Assembly: GCA_009363875.1 (NCBI GenBank)
Contig: CM018694.1
Location: forward strand, 30,389,415-30,453,414
Source of the DNA: Mikania micrantha
Taxonomy: Eukaryota; Streptophyta; Magnoliopsida; Asterales; Asteraceae
DNA: 64,000 bases
Direction: 5' to 3'
The notes beneath the pieces are model-generated. The model saw nothing but the letters and a program-made list of their open reading frames with translations. It had not been told where the DNA came from and searched no databases. Both the position numbers and the translations under genes were made by a program. Each line of letters begins with the position of its first letter. The stretch's first letter is position 1. Positions 33,158 through 43,150 of this stretch are shown here, in pieces.

Positions 33158-33907
33158 ATGTTGGAGTCAAAGCCTGCATCTACCCCCATGGCTGCACGTC
33201 CAGTCTTAACTTCGGATTCTGATGGTGAAGCTATTGATAAACACCTATATCGCTCAATGATTGGCTCTCTGATGTACTTAACCGCTAGCAGACCAGACAT
33301 CATGTTCTTTGTGTGTCAATGTGCCAGATATCAAGCAAATCTGAAGGCTTCTCACCTGATTGCTGTCAAGAGAATCTTTCGGTACCTTGTCGGTAAACCG
33401 CTTCTCGGTTTATGGTATCCTAAGAACTCTGAATTTCGTTTGCATGCTTACTCTGACAGTGATTTTGGTGGTTGTAACTTAGACAGGAAGTCCACCACGG
33501 GAGGATGCCAGTACTTAGGAGATCGCCTTGTCTCATGGCAGTGCAAGAAACAAACCACCGTATCCACATCTACCGCAGAAGCTGAATATGTTGCTGCTTC
33601 CAGTTGCTGCTCTCAGGTTATATGGATGCAACAACAGCTTCTCGATTATGGTTTGAACTTTCTTGACTCTCCTATTTATTGTGACAATGAAGCCGCCTTA
33701 CAGATCGTCAAGAATCCGGTACAACACTGCAAAACTAAACATATTGACATCCGGATTCACTTCATCCGTGACTGTTTTGAACGGAAGTTAATTCATCTTG
33801 AAAAGGTCCATACAGATGACAATCTGCCGGATATTTTCACAAAACCGTTCGATACAGCACGCTTCCACCACTTACTTGCCTCTCTCAAACTAATAAGCTT
33901 TCAATAA
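33158..33907 (+). pseudogene. pol: RT end and RNase H of element D
   Basis: A 249-codon open stretch: SMIGSLMYLTASRPDIMF, then RNase H with YSDSDFGGCNLDRKSTTGGC, STAEAEYVAAS, CDNEAAL and KHIDIR, and the usual copia end (PDIFTKPFDTARF). Intact over this length; it ends at TAA after FQ. This ends pol. Confidence 0.9.
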
Positions 33908-35084
33908 AAACAATGTTTTGTAAATACGTTAAAATTTGTGTTTTGTTTTAATTTCAATTTTTAGATCACAAATTTAGGGGGAGAAAATTTACAAAACAAC
34001 ATAAAGATTTTAGGTTTTTCAGTCATTAAATGATCTACAAGTTTAGGGGGAGTTGAGTTTTTGAAAATCTAAGAAAAGGGAGTGTCGCCTGTTATTATTC
34101 AAGAAAATTACAAAAAGATTTTATCTTTTCAAAACTTAAGAAAAATACAAAAAGATTTTATTTGGACAACCAAAGTGAATCGGATAAATTGGGAAGTGAA
34201 ATAATTTCTGAAGATCAAAATTTCACTATCTTAATAAAATTTCAAAATAAAAACGACTTTTAATATCTATTATTCACTAAGAAGTTAAAACAAGTTTTCC
34301 AAATGAAAGAATCAGGCTTGATCAATTAAAAACATATATAAATATATATAAACAAATAAGTGCGAAGCTGTGATCATTAGATAACTAGAAATGTGTGACA
34401 ACTATTTGACTTTTTGTTTAAATCCTTGAATCAAAACAAGATTGTGTTTCAATAAACTTGAAATCGTTTTGAAAAACTCGGGTATTTCTTATGTTTTGTG
34501 TAAACAAAGAGCGGGAAATATCTACTAAAGCATCCTTTGTTTTGCGTAAGCAAAGACCTGGATGTGTGAAGTTAAGGCCAATGTGTCTGCAGATCAGTAA
34601 ATAAAAGATGCCAATGAGAACAAGATGATAGAACCCCTTCTTGTTCTTGATTCTAATCTAATATATCTGTTCTTTTCTTTTCTCATCTTAAAAGCTCTGT
34701 CAAAACATTTTAAGTTCGTTGAAACACAATCAAAGTTTGAAACAAAAGATTTCACAAAATTGATAGGTTGCATGTTAATCTAGTTTTACAGTCTGCTTGC
34801 TCACAAACTTCCCATAAGATATTTTCAGAAAACCTTGATCATATGTCTTATTTCTAAGTTATGGATTAACCAGTGAGAATCAATGGTGGGGTATAGCTGT
34901 TTAAAAGTTGTGCTTCGTTAAGAAATTACTTAAGCCAGTAAAATTTTGACAATAGATTTGATCCCACAAATTTAACCAGACTAAACCTTGAACTTGTCCA
35001 AAGCTTCCAAGTTTATTTTATTTTATTTTAATTTAATTTTAATTTTAAATTCATAAAGTTGAAATTTTTCAAAATTAAGTGGGT
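33908..35084 (+). other. Post-pol non-coding region of element D
   Basis: Two GTTTAGGGGGAG or ATTTAGGGGGAG purine tracts near 33974 and 34041, of the multiple polypurine kind described for Sireviruses, and two copies of the word ACAAAAAGATTTTAT (34110-34125 and 34147-34161). AT-rich, no ORF. Confidence 0.6.
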
Positions 35085-35790
35085 GTATTTGAAATCGAGT
35101 ACACGAAAGTTGTGAATTTGAAATTACCCTATAAATAGCCAACCCTATTTAATTTCGAGTACCATTCATTTCGAGTACATATTTGTTGCTTTCGTGTACA
35201 GAAACCCTTCTTATCAGTCGATCTCATTTTCTAGAGCTTATTTCGACAAACTACTTCGGCTATCTTTTAGATCATCTATAGGCGACCCTAGGTATAGAAT
35301 TTTATCAAAGTTTGACAGTGGATTCGAAAGATATGAGACAAAATTCATTTCGAGTACACAATGTTCGACTACAGAGGGTTTTTGGACAAATTGACCACGA
35401 AAGACTTGAAATTGAAAGGCGATTCTTGAATTTGTTGGTCGCGTCTCAATTCCGAGTACATTGAACATGATTAGAAGTTCTAAGGAAAAAGATTGATGAA
35501 ATTTTGAAGGTTTCATGTGTTCTCAAAATTTGACATTTCGAATACAAGAAAATTTCGAATACATATTTATTTTTCGAGTACAGCCTGCATTTCGAATACA
35601 GTTATGTTTTTCGTGTACAGCCTGTATTTCGAGTACAACCTGTATTTCGAATACATTCATGTTTTTCGTAAACAGCCTCCATTTCGAATACAATATTACT
35701 TTGTATACATATAGCTCCTTGTATATACCTTCTGTTTCGAATAGGCTTGCTACTTCGATTACACTTGTCAATTTCGAGAACACGCAGATT
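35085..35790 (+). repeat. TTCGAGTAC / TTCGAATAC array of element D
   Basis: About 17 copies of TTCGAGTAC, TTCGAATAC or near variants, densest at 35530-35790 in a higher-order pattern with CAGCCTG between them. Halves of the palindrome TTCGAGTACTCGAA. The same words occur in D's LTR near 51450-51500. Confidence 0.85.
35129..35138 (+). promoter_or_regulatory. Internal TATA box upstream of third ORF
   Basis: CTATAAATAG, preceded by CGAGTACAC near 35093; the LTR has TATAAATAG at 51510 preceded by TTCGAGTACAC. Suggests an LTR-like internal promoter; the ORF starts 735 bases downstream. Confidence 0.45.
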
Positions 35791-35864
35791 TTCTTTGGAT
35801 TTAGAATTTTTATGAACTTCGTGGAGTTTTAAACTTGAACTAACTTGATCTGTTTTATTTTCAT

Positions 35865-36329
35865 ATGGCTGACCTACGCTTCGTGCCGGATCACAATATG
35901 ACAGCTTATCTTGGAAATCAACCAGAATGACATTCTGAGTTCAAGACTCTTGTTGAAGGATTGATCGTGTCACCGGTCAATTATGCCATCATGGAACATT
36001 CCACGATTGTGACTGACTTTATTCGGGGGTTTTGGAGCACTGTGGAAGAGAGTACTGATGACAAGGGAACTATCAGCATTGTTGGAAAGATTCAAGGTCA
36101 ACCCATCACTATCACTGAGCAAATACTCTGGGAGTATTTTCAATTTAGGGACAAGGAGTCTGACCCAGTTGAGCTTGATCAAGCATTGGTGAACCGAACC
36201 GTGTATCAGATGGGACATGAAGGCGCCTATCCTCCAACAGAGAAGAAACTGCTACATTCGTACTGGAGATACTTAGCGCACGGGGTCACCCAGTGCCTCT
36301 CCGGACGGAAGGAGGTTACAATGTTCTGA
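35865..36329 (+). pseudogene. Third ORF of Sirevirus D, N-terminal part
   Basis: ATG at 35865 (MADLRFVPDHNM) opens a frame broken by TGA at 35928-35930 and running on to 36329. Conserved-looking features are FIRGFWSTVEE, ITITEQILWEYFQF, and SYWRYLAHGVTQCLSG. From memory this resembles proteins common in Asteraceae assemblies next to copia elements; no enzyme motif is visible. The frame slips near 36300-36320. Sirevirus elements may carry an extra ORF here, called env-like in soybean SIRE1, but this part shows no signal peptide or membrane segment. Confidence 0.7.
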
Positions 36330-36892
36330 ACCAGACTCCTAGTTCATGTCTGGTAGCTCTAGCGCTTGGAGTCGAGTTTAACTTCTCGAAGATGATTTTT
36401 CTTGATATGCACGCTAACATAAAAGGAAAAAGGAAGGAGCGGTTCCTAGCTTTTCCTATATTTTTGCAGGTCGTCATCAACAAGAAATATTCCTCTCTGA
36501 CTCCCACACTTGGTACTCTGGAGATCGAGAGGATGAGAGACGACATTTTTGGTTATATGAAGATGAACAAGCGCGGGAAGAAACAGTATACTGGGGAGAG
36601 GCCTCTAATAAAGTTTGGACGATTCGTTGGAGATGAAGATGTGGTAGAGGGTCAAGGCACTCCTGTTGCCTTTGTTGCTGAAGAACACTGCATTCCTGAC
36701 TTGGGTACCCAGACAGACCCAACTGCCGAAGGCACATCTCCGAGGGACACGTCTCCAAGGCATCCTCTTCGTCCAGTGAAGATTTCATTGCTGAAAAGCC
36801 TCCACCAACAAGAGAAGAGAGGGATGAACCACAGGATGTTGATTACACTCCAACTCCTGAATAATCACCGAAGAAAAAGAGGCAAAAGATGA
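36293..36892 (+). pseudogene. Third ORF of Sirevirus D, middle part
   Basis: In a second frame: VEFNFSKMIFLDMHANIKGK, LAFPIFLQVVINKKY, then a linker rich in charged and proline residues (TAEGTSPRDTSPRHP) and a stop at 36892. Continuation between 36893 and 37200 is a proline/serine-rich stretch readable only in pieces (PPPSQPP-type repeats). Confidence 0.65.
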
Positions 36893-37214
36893 TGTCCAAG
36901 AAGACAAGAGATCCCAGACTTCAGAACATATTCTCTGACTTATCTTTCTCATCAGCTGCTTCATTCTACCTCCTCCACCTTCACAACCACCTCCACCTTC
37001 ACAACCTCCTCTAATGTCAAAACCACTTTCCTAGCCAAAACCACCCTCAAAACCTAAGCCTCCACAACCACCCACCAAACCAAGTAAACCCAAGCTAGTC
37101 ATCAAAATCCCTACCCGTCCCTCACAGTCACCATCCACCACTTCCATTCCCCACACCGAGACTCAATCCTCACCACCTCCCTCACATAGTGACAAGGGAC
37201 AATCTCCTTTGCAC

Positions 37215-37798
37215 TCAGAGTTTCCCTATGAGCCAAAAGGAGTACCTGTTGATCTCGCGAGCTTACAAGACAGAGTTTTCATGCTTGAGAAAGAAGCCGA
37301 AGAAAAGGATGCCAACATTCGGTTTATGCAGGATGGGATGCTCAAAATTTCTGACAAACTTAATAAGTTTTAGGGGCAACTCAAAACTCACCAAAAGTTC
37401 ATCAGATTTCTCTACTTAGAGAATTATGATATGCGCAAGGAGATAAAGAGACTAAAAGGAGAAGAAGTCCCAGAATCAGATGATGATGACAAAGAAAATG
37501 ATGATGGTGATGATGACACAAACAGTGATGATAGTGATAATGATGATGGTGGTGACGACACCGAGAAAAAGGAGAATGACAAGGATGATGATGATTGTGA
37601 AGAAAAGAAAGATAAAGACTTCTCTGACAAAAAGGATCAAGGGCCTCCTGATGACAAAGATCAAGGAGGAGACTCAGGAAATCCTTCTTCGTCAAGCAAG
37701 CCTGCCGGTGACTATGATGATCTTTTTGGAGATATTCTAGATGATGTCCTTTTTGGAGACTGTGTTCAACCTGATGAAGTCGGAGGAGCTGGGCTTGA
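37215..37798 (+). pseudogene. Third ORF of Sirevirus D, coiled coil and acidic region
   Basis: A coiled-coil-like heptad pattern (LQDRVFMLEKEAEEKD and on, with a TAG near 37371) is followed by a strongly acidic run of aspartate, glutamate, lysine and serine at 37470-37680 and a short aromatic/acidic motif (DDLFGDILDDVLFG). E interrupts the frame at 37798. The acidic tract creates long spurious ORFs on the other strand. Confidence 0.65.
37794..37798. repeat. Target site duplication of element E (left copy)
   Basis: CTTGA, repeated at 50358-50362. D's frame is continuous if E and one copy are ignored. Confidence 0.95.
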
Positions 37799-38944
37799 TG
37801 TCACACCCCGAGCCGGCGGGGTAGGATCGGGTTTCCCCGACGGGCGGAAGGTTCCCGGGGCGCGATATCGTGAGTGATAATCGAAGTGATCAGATTGTCT
37901 ACATTGCACATGATGTAAATGAGAAATGCTAAATATAATAGAATTACAAAGTTAAATTACAGCATTATAATTTAACAATGTAAATCTATTGTAAAACATC
38001 AATAAATGACTATCTTGTATTTACACAAGATATACAAAATAATTTATATCATGATGTCTTCAAAAGTATGCAGGTCCAAAATACTAGTCTTCTATCTGAA
38101 GTCCTAGTCCAAAAGAAATGACTTCCTAATTGACCTGTTCGTCACCTGAGAAGTCATGCAAAAATAAAGGTCAACACATGGTTGGTGAGTTCATATAGTT
38201 TAGTATTTGAAAATGATTTGAAAATGATTTGAAAATCCTCCTTTGGTAAAGACCCTAACCTCATTAACTTCACATGTAATATCCAAATCGGTATGCTTAT
38301 ATATAGGGCATATGTAGGGTCGAACTTACCGCCCGCCCAGCCAACATCCCACCACATACTAATTCACATATGACACTGTTGTTAATGATAATTAAGCATT
38401 TTTACCCTTCACACAATCCCATATGTACCTCTGTTTATTGTTCCTGTCATTACAATCATTTGAAATCCCTGTTGATTCCTTAAGTTCATCATACAATATG
38501 ATCAACCACACAATTGTATAAACAGTTATAAATGCTTAATTAAACAAGTAAGTAAACATTTAATAAAATCTAAGTCCTTATGATTGGGGCCTTTGGTCAT
38601 ACTCGAGTAGACTAGTCTGTTAATCTAGATACTTAGTAGTTAGGGAATTCTGTAAATATCATCAAACATAAGACCTACAAGTCAATCAGTCTAGCTAGGA
38701 CTTCTTGAAATATAGGATTTCTGAATTCAATGTGTTGGCAAATGTTATCTCTGATATTTCCCATACTATCCCTTAAAATGATTTAATGATCGTCTGATTT
38801 TGTCACAAGATGTACTTAATGTGTTGATCATAGAATACAAGATTCATTGATCGGTTGTACACTTGATTCATTGTTCAACAAACACTTGGTTCGTAGAACA
38901 TTGATTGTTGTCTTTGCAAAGATTGTTTTATTGATGTCTTGATG

Positions 38945-39105
38945 TCCCACACTTGTTTTGTCAAAATGTTTGATTTGATTCCTTGAATTCACCCACTTGA
39001 TTTGTCAAAATGTTTGTTTTGATCCCTTGAATTCACCCACTTGATTTGTGAAAATGTTTGTTTTGATCCCTTGAATTCACCCACTTGTTTTGTCAAAATG
39101 TCTAG
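38945..39105. repeat. Tandem repeat in E LTR
   Basis: Three to four copies of a unit of about 55-63 bases with GAATTCACCCACTTG and TGTCAAAATGTTTG. The right LTR carries the same array at about 47665-47825. Confidence 0.75.
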
Positions 39106-40189
39106 TTGATTTGTTTGAAATGTTTTGACTTATTGAAAAGTTTAGTTTAACTTGATTATTCACTTAATATATAAGTGAATCAGTTAATAAACCTGCATAA
39201 AATCTTCCTAGACATGGTCTAGGATAACATTTATATATATGTAAAACATATAAATTTAAAAGCATTAAAGTAAACAATTTAAGTAAACAGTTTACGCATG
39301 CTTCTCAGCCCCGCGTTTTAAAACAAAAATGTTAGAACAGGGGCAATGAACTCACCTGTGCTACTATGTAATTTGATCTAACACAAAATGCGCGCTCCTG
39401 TATGTAAGCTAAGTTTCTTCGGTTCCTGAGTTATTTTATAAGAATTCGAATATAATAAGTACGCGTAGTAGTCGTTGTGCCTAAGACCTTGAGTCTTGTT
39501 GTGTGTGCAACTAAGTGTCTTAGTACTAAGTGTATCTAAGATCTACTCTATCTTAATTACCCTTCTTATGATCCCAATTCCCATGATTAGTTACTAACTT
39601 ACCTTTAAATTTTAGAAAATTTCGGCAGAGTTTCCTTTGTTTTTAAAACAATTCCAGACAATTAAATCGTCTATTTTATAACAAATCCCAATTCAATCAA
39701 TTCAAGTAAGTATTTAAACCAAAGCATTACAATTTAACTTCCAATTAAATCCATATTAGGTCAAGATCATTTAATGAAATCTAATAAGTTATAAATAAAT
39801 GAGATTTTATCAAAATTTCATTACTTGAGTTTACTAAATCATTTACTACATGATGGGCTTAATTAAACCCCATTGGGCCCACTTAGGCCCAATTGAACTT
39901 CTTTGATTTCTATTTGATTTCCAACTTGAACTTTGTTCGTCCGTGTATAGCTTGGCTTGGAATGATTCAATTGAACAATTCAATATAATTATACCATCAC
40001 ATGAAATTCTGTTAAGTGTTAGGCGTAAATATTGAAATTAACACTAACACCTTAAGTTCTAGCCTCCACTAATGCCAGTTTTCTTAGTTCGTTCTAAGCT
40101 TTGAGTGCTTGTATATTCATTTCCTTGTTCTTACTCCTAAATCCAACTGCCCTATGTACTGAATTTTCCAAATTAGCCAACACTTAGGT

Positions 40190-40575
40190 TCAACAGCCAT
40201 GAAGGCAGCGAACCTATTGACATGCAGAGTAGGTTCGGCGAACCTTTAAGTATTAGGTTCGGCGAATCCTTAAATGATTAGGTTCGGCGAACCTCTAAGG
40301 GTTAGGTTCGTTGCTATTAGGTTCGCGATCGAAGGTTCGTCTCAATTAGGTTCGTTCACTAGAGGTTCGGCTCTAGGGTTCGTTGGTCAGCTAAGGTTCG
40401 TCTCACTTAGGTTCGTCTGTTACAGGTTCGTATGACCCAGGGTTCGGCTCGACAGGTTCGTTGCAGGTGGCAACAGGTTCGGCTCAGATCCACAGGGTTC
40501 GTTGCAGGGACATAGGTTCGTGGCTCATAGGGTTCGGCTAGATCAAAAGGTTCGGCCGATCGAAATTGTCCACGA
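40190..40575. repeat. GGTTCG array in left LTR of E
   Basis: About 19 GGTTCG words in 385 bases, roughly one every 20 bases, several extended to AGGTTCGGCGAACCT, which is nearly palindromic. Right LTR copy at about 48905-49295. Confidence 0.88.
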
Positions 40576-41637
40576 ACCTGCATCATCTTCATCCCATTTC
40601 AATCCTAATCTGTTACAGGTTAGTTTCTAAAGCATTCTAGTTACTCATACGTGTTTATCCATGTGTTTTCTAAGTGTTTAGACCGAACAAACTACCAAAC
40701 GAAATGGGTTCGTGATACCCACTAAAACCGAATTTAAAATGAAGATTTACCTCAAAATCGACGGGTAAAAGCTTGATTTCTTTGTACTTCCGTAATCTAC
40801 GAGATGAGAGGATCAAGATGACACCAAATTTGATCGAATCCAACTTGAAACGAGCTTCCAATCTTAGAGAGAAGGTTAACTTTTTAGTGAGAGAGAGCTA
40901 GAGAGAGAAAGTGACGAGATTGGGTTAAGAAAATGAGTTGGTGTTGGTTGGTGATGCATTAAATGTTCTCATTTAATGTATCACCGCCACCCGATGTTCG
41001 GTCTCGATCGGTTTCGCGAAAAAGGCCGGATCGCGAGGATTTTCGCGATGAAATGACACGGTTATAAAAATAGAATTTATAAAATTATTTTAGGTTGTGA
41101 TTCCTAATAAATTAACTAATATCTTTTTGTTTATTTAAAAATTTAAAACAACATTAACTGTTTAAATCGAAATGTACGGTCGTCGCGCGTATGCGTTCGA
41201 ATCGTCACCCGTACGAATACGGCGATAACTATACTTTTCAACCTTGTTTTCTAATTATAGAATATCATTCAGAACGTTAAACTTTCAGATATATTCGTAC
41301 AGATCGTCACCTATACGAATAACCCGTCAATTTAGCATTCACATAACAATATTCGTGTGTTTTGTTCTGTAAGGCCTCACATACGTTTATACATAATAAA
41401 TCCTAATCAAATAATCACATAATAGTTCTGTGTTGCCAGATAATTATCCGACTCAAGAACCATTGTTTGAACTGTGTTTCTGTTAAATGTGTCTGAAACT
41501 GTTCTATGACAACTCACCATGATAATGATAAATGACATGAATATGAAAAATACTGAAATGTGTGATTCATACCTGTTTTACTGTTCCTGTACTGTAGAGA
41601 TCACTGTTCCGGTGGCGGTTCCGGCACTGATGTTACA

Positions 41638-41673
41638 GTCTCCCCTTGTTAGAGAAATTTCGTCCCGAAATTT
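41638..41673 (-). other. Polypurine tract and stem-loop of element E
   Basis: Plus strand GTCTCCCCTTGTTAGAG then AAATTTCGTCCCGAAATTT (41655-41673). The stem-loop begins at the pol stop codon (41672-41674). Confidence 0.87.
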
Positions 41674-43150
41674 AAGTGTTGTTATCAGGTACAGCTTCCT
41701 CTTCAAATAGTTGGGGATACTTTAACTTCATGTGATCTTCACGTTCCCAAGTGAACTCGGGCCCGCGTCTTGAATTCCATCGAACCTTTACAATAGGAAT
41801 ACGGCTTCGCCTCAGTTGTTTAACCTTGCGATCCATAATCTCTAAAGGTTCTTCAATGAAATGTAACTGTTCATCGACTTGAATCTCTTCGATTGGAATG
41901 ACGAGAGACTCGTCAGCAAGGCATTTCTTTAAGTTTGAGACGTGAAACACATCATGCACACCACTGAGTTCATCTGGTAACCTCAGTCGATAGGCTACAG
42001 GACCTATACGTTCAATGATCTCGAACGGTCCCACGTATCGTGGTGCTAATTTGCCTTTCTTTCCAAAGCGTACAACGCCTTTCCATGGGGATACCTTCAA
42101 CATTACACGATCTCCCACTTGGAATTCCAACGGCTTGCGCCGTTTGTCGGCGTAGCTCTTTTGTCTGCTCCTTGTTGCTTGTAGTCTTCTTTGAATCTGA
42201 GCTATCTTGTCAGTGGTTTCTTGTATTAGTTCTGGCCCCGTTATTCGGTTGTCTCCAATTTCAGTCCAACAAATCGGTGATCGACATTTCCGGCCATAAA
42301 GAGCCTCGAATGGTGCACATCCGATACTGCTGTGGTAACTGTTATTGTAGGAGAACTCAATCAGTGGCAAATGGAAATCCCAATTCCCACCGAAGTCTAA
42401 AACACAGGTTCTCAACATGTCCTCTAGGGTTTGAATAGTACGTTCGCTTTGGCCATCCGTTTGTGGGTGGTAAGCTGTACTCAGGTTCAACTGTGTCCCT
42501 AGAGATTTCTGTAATGATTGCCAGAACCTGGATGTAAATCTGCTATCTCGATCAGAAATAATAGACAATGGCACACCGTGGCGTACCACTATCTCGTTGA
42601 TGTATAATCTTGCTAGTTTATCCATGGTGAAGTTCTCACGCATGGGCAAGAAATGAGCAGATTTGGTTAGACGATCAATGATCACCCAAATTGTATCATG
42701 ACCGCTGGAAGTGCGGGGTAGCTTGGTAATGAAATCCATAGCTATTTGTTCCCACTTCCAGAGCGGAATCTCAGGCTGTTCCAATAGACCAGACGGTCTT
42801 TGGTGTTCCGCCTTTACCTTCGCACACGTTAGACATTGACCGACGTATTCGGTTATGTCCTTCTTCATTCCAGGCCACCAATAAAATCCACGCAAGTCTT
42901 GGTACATTTTATCAGCGCCTGGATGGACAGAGTATTTAGTCTTGTGTGCTTCATCAAAGATAAGTTTCCTCAATTCATCTACCGCAGGGATCCATATACG
43001 TTCCTTGTAGTAGATCATTCCATCGGACTTTGTGTCAAACTGTTTCTCTGCTCCGCAATCAAGTTCTTTCTTCAGATTATCTCGGTCAAGTGCTTCTTGT
43101 TGCGCTTGAATAATCTTGTCACTTAAACTGGTCTGCACGGTTATCCCCAT
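41672..43150 (-). CDS. pol: Integrase and chromodomain part of E Pol, split off by frameshift
   Basis: 492 codons carrying the complete integrase: HHCC region (HKTKYSVHPGADKMYQD, CLTCAKVK), catalytic D in MDFITKLP, D in ISDRDSRF and E in QSERTIQTLEDML, then GPF/Y (YVGPFEIIERIG) and the chromodomain-like end (EIMDRKVKQLRR, FTWEREDHM). All key residues are in place. The first ATG lies ten bases inside the end of the upstream ORF; the true protein would be continuous with RT/RNase H, so the separate start is not expected to be used. The integrase inserts cDNA; chromodomains of chromoviruses are thought to guide insertion to heterochromatin. Confidence 0.9.
   Translation of the reverse strand: MGITVQTSLSDKIIQAQQEALDRDNLKKELDCGAEKQFDTKSDGMIYYKERIWIPAVDELRKLIFDEAHKTKYSVHPGADKMYQDLRGFYWWPGMKKDITEYVGQCLTCAKVKAEHQRPSGLLEQPEIPLWKWEQIAMDFITKLPRTSSGHDTIWVIIDRLTKSAHFLPMRENFTMDKLARLYINEIVVRHGVPLSIISDRDSRFTSRFWQSLQKSLGTQLNLSTAYHPQTDGQSERTIQTLEDMLRTCVLDFGGNWDFHLPLIEFSYNNSYHSSIGCAPFEALYGRKCRSPICWTEIGDNRITGPELIQETTDKIAQIQRRLQATRSRQKSYADKRRKPLEFQVGDRVMLKVSPWKGVVRFGKKGKLAPRYVGPFEIIERIGPVAYRLRLPDELSGVHDVFHVSNLKKCLADESLVIPIEEIQVDEQLHFIEEPLEIMDRKVKQLRRSRIPIVKVRWNSRRGPEFTWEREDHMKLKYPQLFEEEAVPDNNT

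Larger units (their letters stand above)
37799..41637 (-). repeat. Left (3') LTR of element E
   Basis: TGTCACACCCC to TGTTACA. Contains GCTTATATATAGGGC near 38297-38311 followed by CATCCCACCAC, three tandem 63-bp units with CCACTTG and TGTCAAAATGT near 38945-39105, TGGGCC words near 39850-39895 and a GGTTCG array at 40190-40575. Confidence 0.95.

Noticed and set aside
37402..37740. Long overlapping ORFs on both strands with histidine- or serine-rich translations
   Set aside because: They are shadows of the acidic GAT/GAC/GAA repeat region of D's third ORF; only the plus-strand acidic frame fits the neighbouring coding sequence.
35865..37798. Calling the third ORF an envelope gene
   Set aside because: No signal peptide, membrane helix or glycoprotein feature is visible; position alone does not justify it.
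40407..40861. Short minus-strand ORFs, repeated identically at 49126-49580
   Set aside because: They lie in E's LTR array and its flank; identity of the copies comes from LTR identity, not coding constraint.
41519..41710. ORF starting in E's LTR and running into the polypurine region
   Set aside because: It runs antisense to the element across the LTR boundary; its right-LTR twin at 50239 is open only because it continues into D's third ORF.
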